Positions 5,669 to 6,201 of a stretch of 6,201 nt of DNA are shown one piece after another. The translations under genes and the position numbers were made by a program. This stretch comes from an uncultured Bacteroidales bacterium (lineage in GTDB: Bacteria > Bacteroidota > Bacteroidia > Bacteroidales > UBA932). The notes beneath the pieces were generated by a model. The model ran no database searches. It saw only the letters and a list, made by a program, of their open reading frames with translations, and was not told where the DNA came from. The stretch spans positions 1 through 6,201 of the forward strand of contig CAKMNE010000092.1 in the NCBI GenBank assembly GCA_927798505.1, read 5' to 3'. The stretch's first letter is position 1; every line of letters begins with the position of its first letter.

Positions 5669-6201
5669 ATGCCAAAGTCATTATACATCGACCCGGACAA
5701 GGTACTGCGTCCGGAAGAACACCAGATCACTTTCCCGGAAATCCCGGTAATGCAGTACAACAAGACAGTAAAGGATGAGCTTGCCGAGGGCAACTTCAGC
5801 ACCGAAGACCTCAAGCACATATACCGCGACATGTTCGTCATCCGCGAATTCGAGACCATGCTCAACCTGGTCAAGACCACCGGAGGATACAACGGAACTT
5901 CATACAACAACCCGGGTCCCGCCCACCTTTCCGCAGGCCAGGAGGCAGCCGCTGTCGGAATGGCATACGCCCTTGATACAGACGACTTTATCTTCGGAAG
6001 CCACCGTTCCCACGGCGAAATCCTCGCGAAGGGACTGCGCAGCATCGAGATCCTCCCGGAAGAGGAGCTTAGGAAGATTATGGACGAATTCTGGGACGGA
6101 GCAACCGTGGCCGTGGCCGGAAAGGACTTCAAGGGAAGCACCAAGGAACTCGGTATGAGGTTCCTGCTCTACGGAGCAATGGCTGAGATCTTCGCCCGCA
6201 C
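5669..6201 (+). CDS. 2-oxoacid dehydrogenase E1, alpha region (3' end beyond the window)
   Basis: An open frame runs from ATG 5669 to the window edge (177 codons and two bases, no stop). It resembles the thiamine-diphosphate-dependent E1 alpha subunit that decarboxylates a 2-oxoacid and acylates E2 lipoate. Recognisable elements are IYRDMFVIREFETML (51-65), HLSAGQEAAAVGMAYAL (86-102) and DDFIFGSHRSHGEILAKG (105-122), matching the family's GQEA and RxHG blocks. The cofactor-binding GDG motif would lie beyond the edge. After LAKG, about 40 extra residues (roughly 124-164) precede a segment, LLYGAMAEIFAR, that aligns with the next conserved helix. In many Bacteroidota this protein is a single chain with E1 alpha and beta fused; whether that holds here cannot be seen. 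It starts nine bases after the E3 stop with no Shine-Dalgarno sequence. The substrate is undetermined. Confidence 0.9.
   Translation, partial: MPKSLYIDPDKVLRPEEHQITFPEIPVMQYNKTVKDELAEGNFSTEDLKHIYRDMFVIREFETMLNLVKTTGGYNGTSYNNPGPAHLSAGQEAAAVGMAYALDTDDFIFGSHRSHGEILAKGLRSIEILPEEELRKIMDEFWDGATVAVAGKDFKGSTKELGMRFLLYGAMAEIFAR

Noticed and set aside
5608..6144. Minus-strand open frame (178 codons) across the E3 end and E1 start
   Set aside because: It spans two clearly coding plus-strand genes and shows no domain of its own.

Overview
The window looks like an accessory-metabolism stretch of a Bacteroidota chromosome, probably order Bacteroidales, with moderately high GC. The main evidence is the promoter grammar. 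TAnnTTTG-type −7 elements lie at 18-25 (minus strand), 1591-1598 (plus) and 2792-2799 (plus), and the first also has a TTTG −33 element at exactly 19 bp. Most starts lack a Shine-Dalgarno sequence and sit behind short AT-rich leaders, which also fits Bacteroidota. No genus can be assigned from this sequence alone.

Layout, left to right. Positions 1-109 are non-coding: a strong-looking promoter firing leftward out of the window, A/T tracts behind it, and a possible weak terminator for the next gene. A leftward gene (110-1534) encodes an iron/zinc-dependent alcohol dehydrogenase-superfamily protein of the sn-glycerol-1-phosphate dehydrogenase (AraM/EgsA) type. A 68-bp divergent intergenic region separates it from a rightward pair of overlapping half-size CHR-family (chromate-type) transporter genes (1603-2148 and 2145-2744). 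After a 110-bp gap with its own promoter comes a rightward operon for a 2-oxoacid dehydrogenase complex: E2 lipoyl acyltransferase (2855-4264), E3 dihydrolipoyl dehydrogenase (4280-5659), and the beginning of E1 (5669 to the right edge, truncated by the window).

How the genes work together. The two CHR halves are each about 180-200 residues, carry the same motifs and overlap by ATGA, so they probably form one heteromeric transporter. E2, E3 and E1 are the three parts of one complex: E1 decarboxylates the 2-oxoacid on thiamine diphosphate, E2 carries the acyl group on lipoyl-Lys43 to CoA, and E3 reoxidises the lipoate with NAD+. The substrate (pyruvate, branched-chain 2-oxoacids or another) cannot be decided here. 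No functional link is evident between the dehydrogenase, the transporter pair and the complex; they appear to be neighbouring transcription units.

I see no CRISPR array, insertion sequence, tRNA or rRNA gene inside the window, and no convincing undescribed system. The items most worth a second look are the left-edge promoter, the extra segment in the E1 protein, the archaeal-type G1P dehydrogenase with its own insertion, and the near-leaderless start and unusual strong Shine-Dalgarno sequence of the transporter pair.
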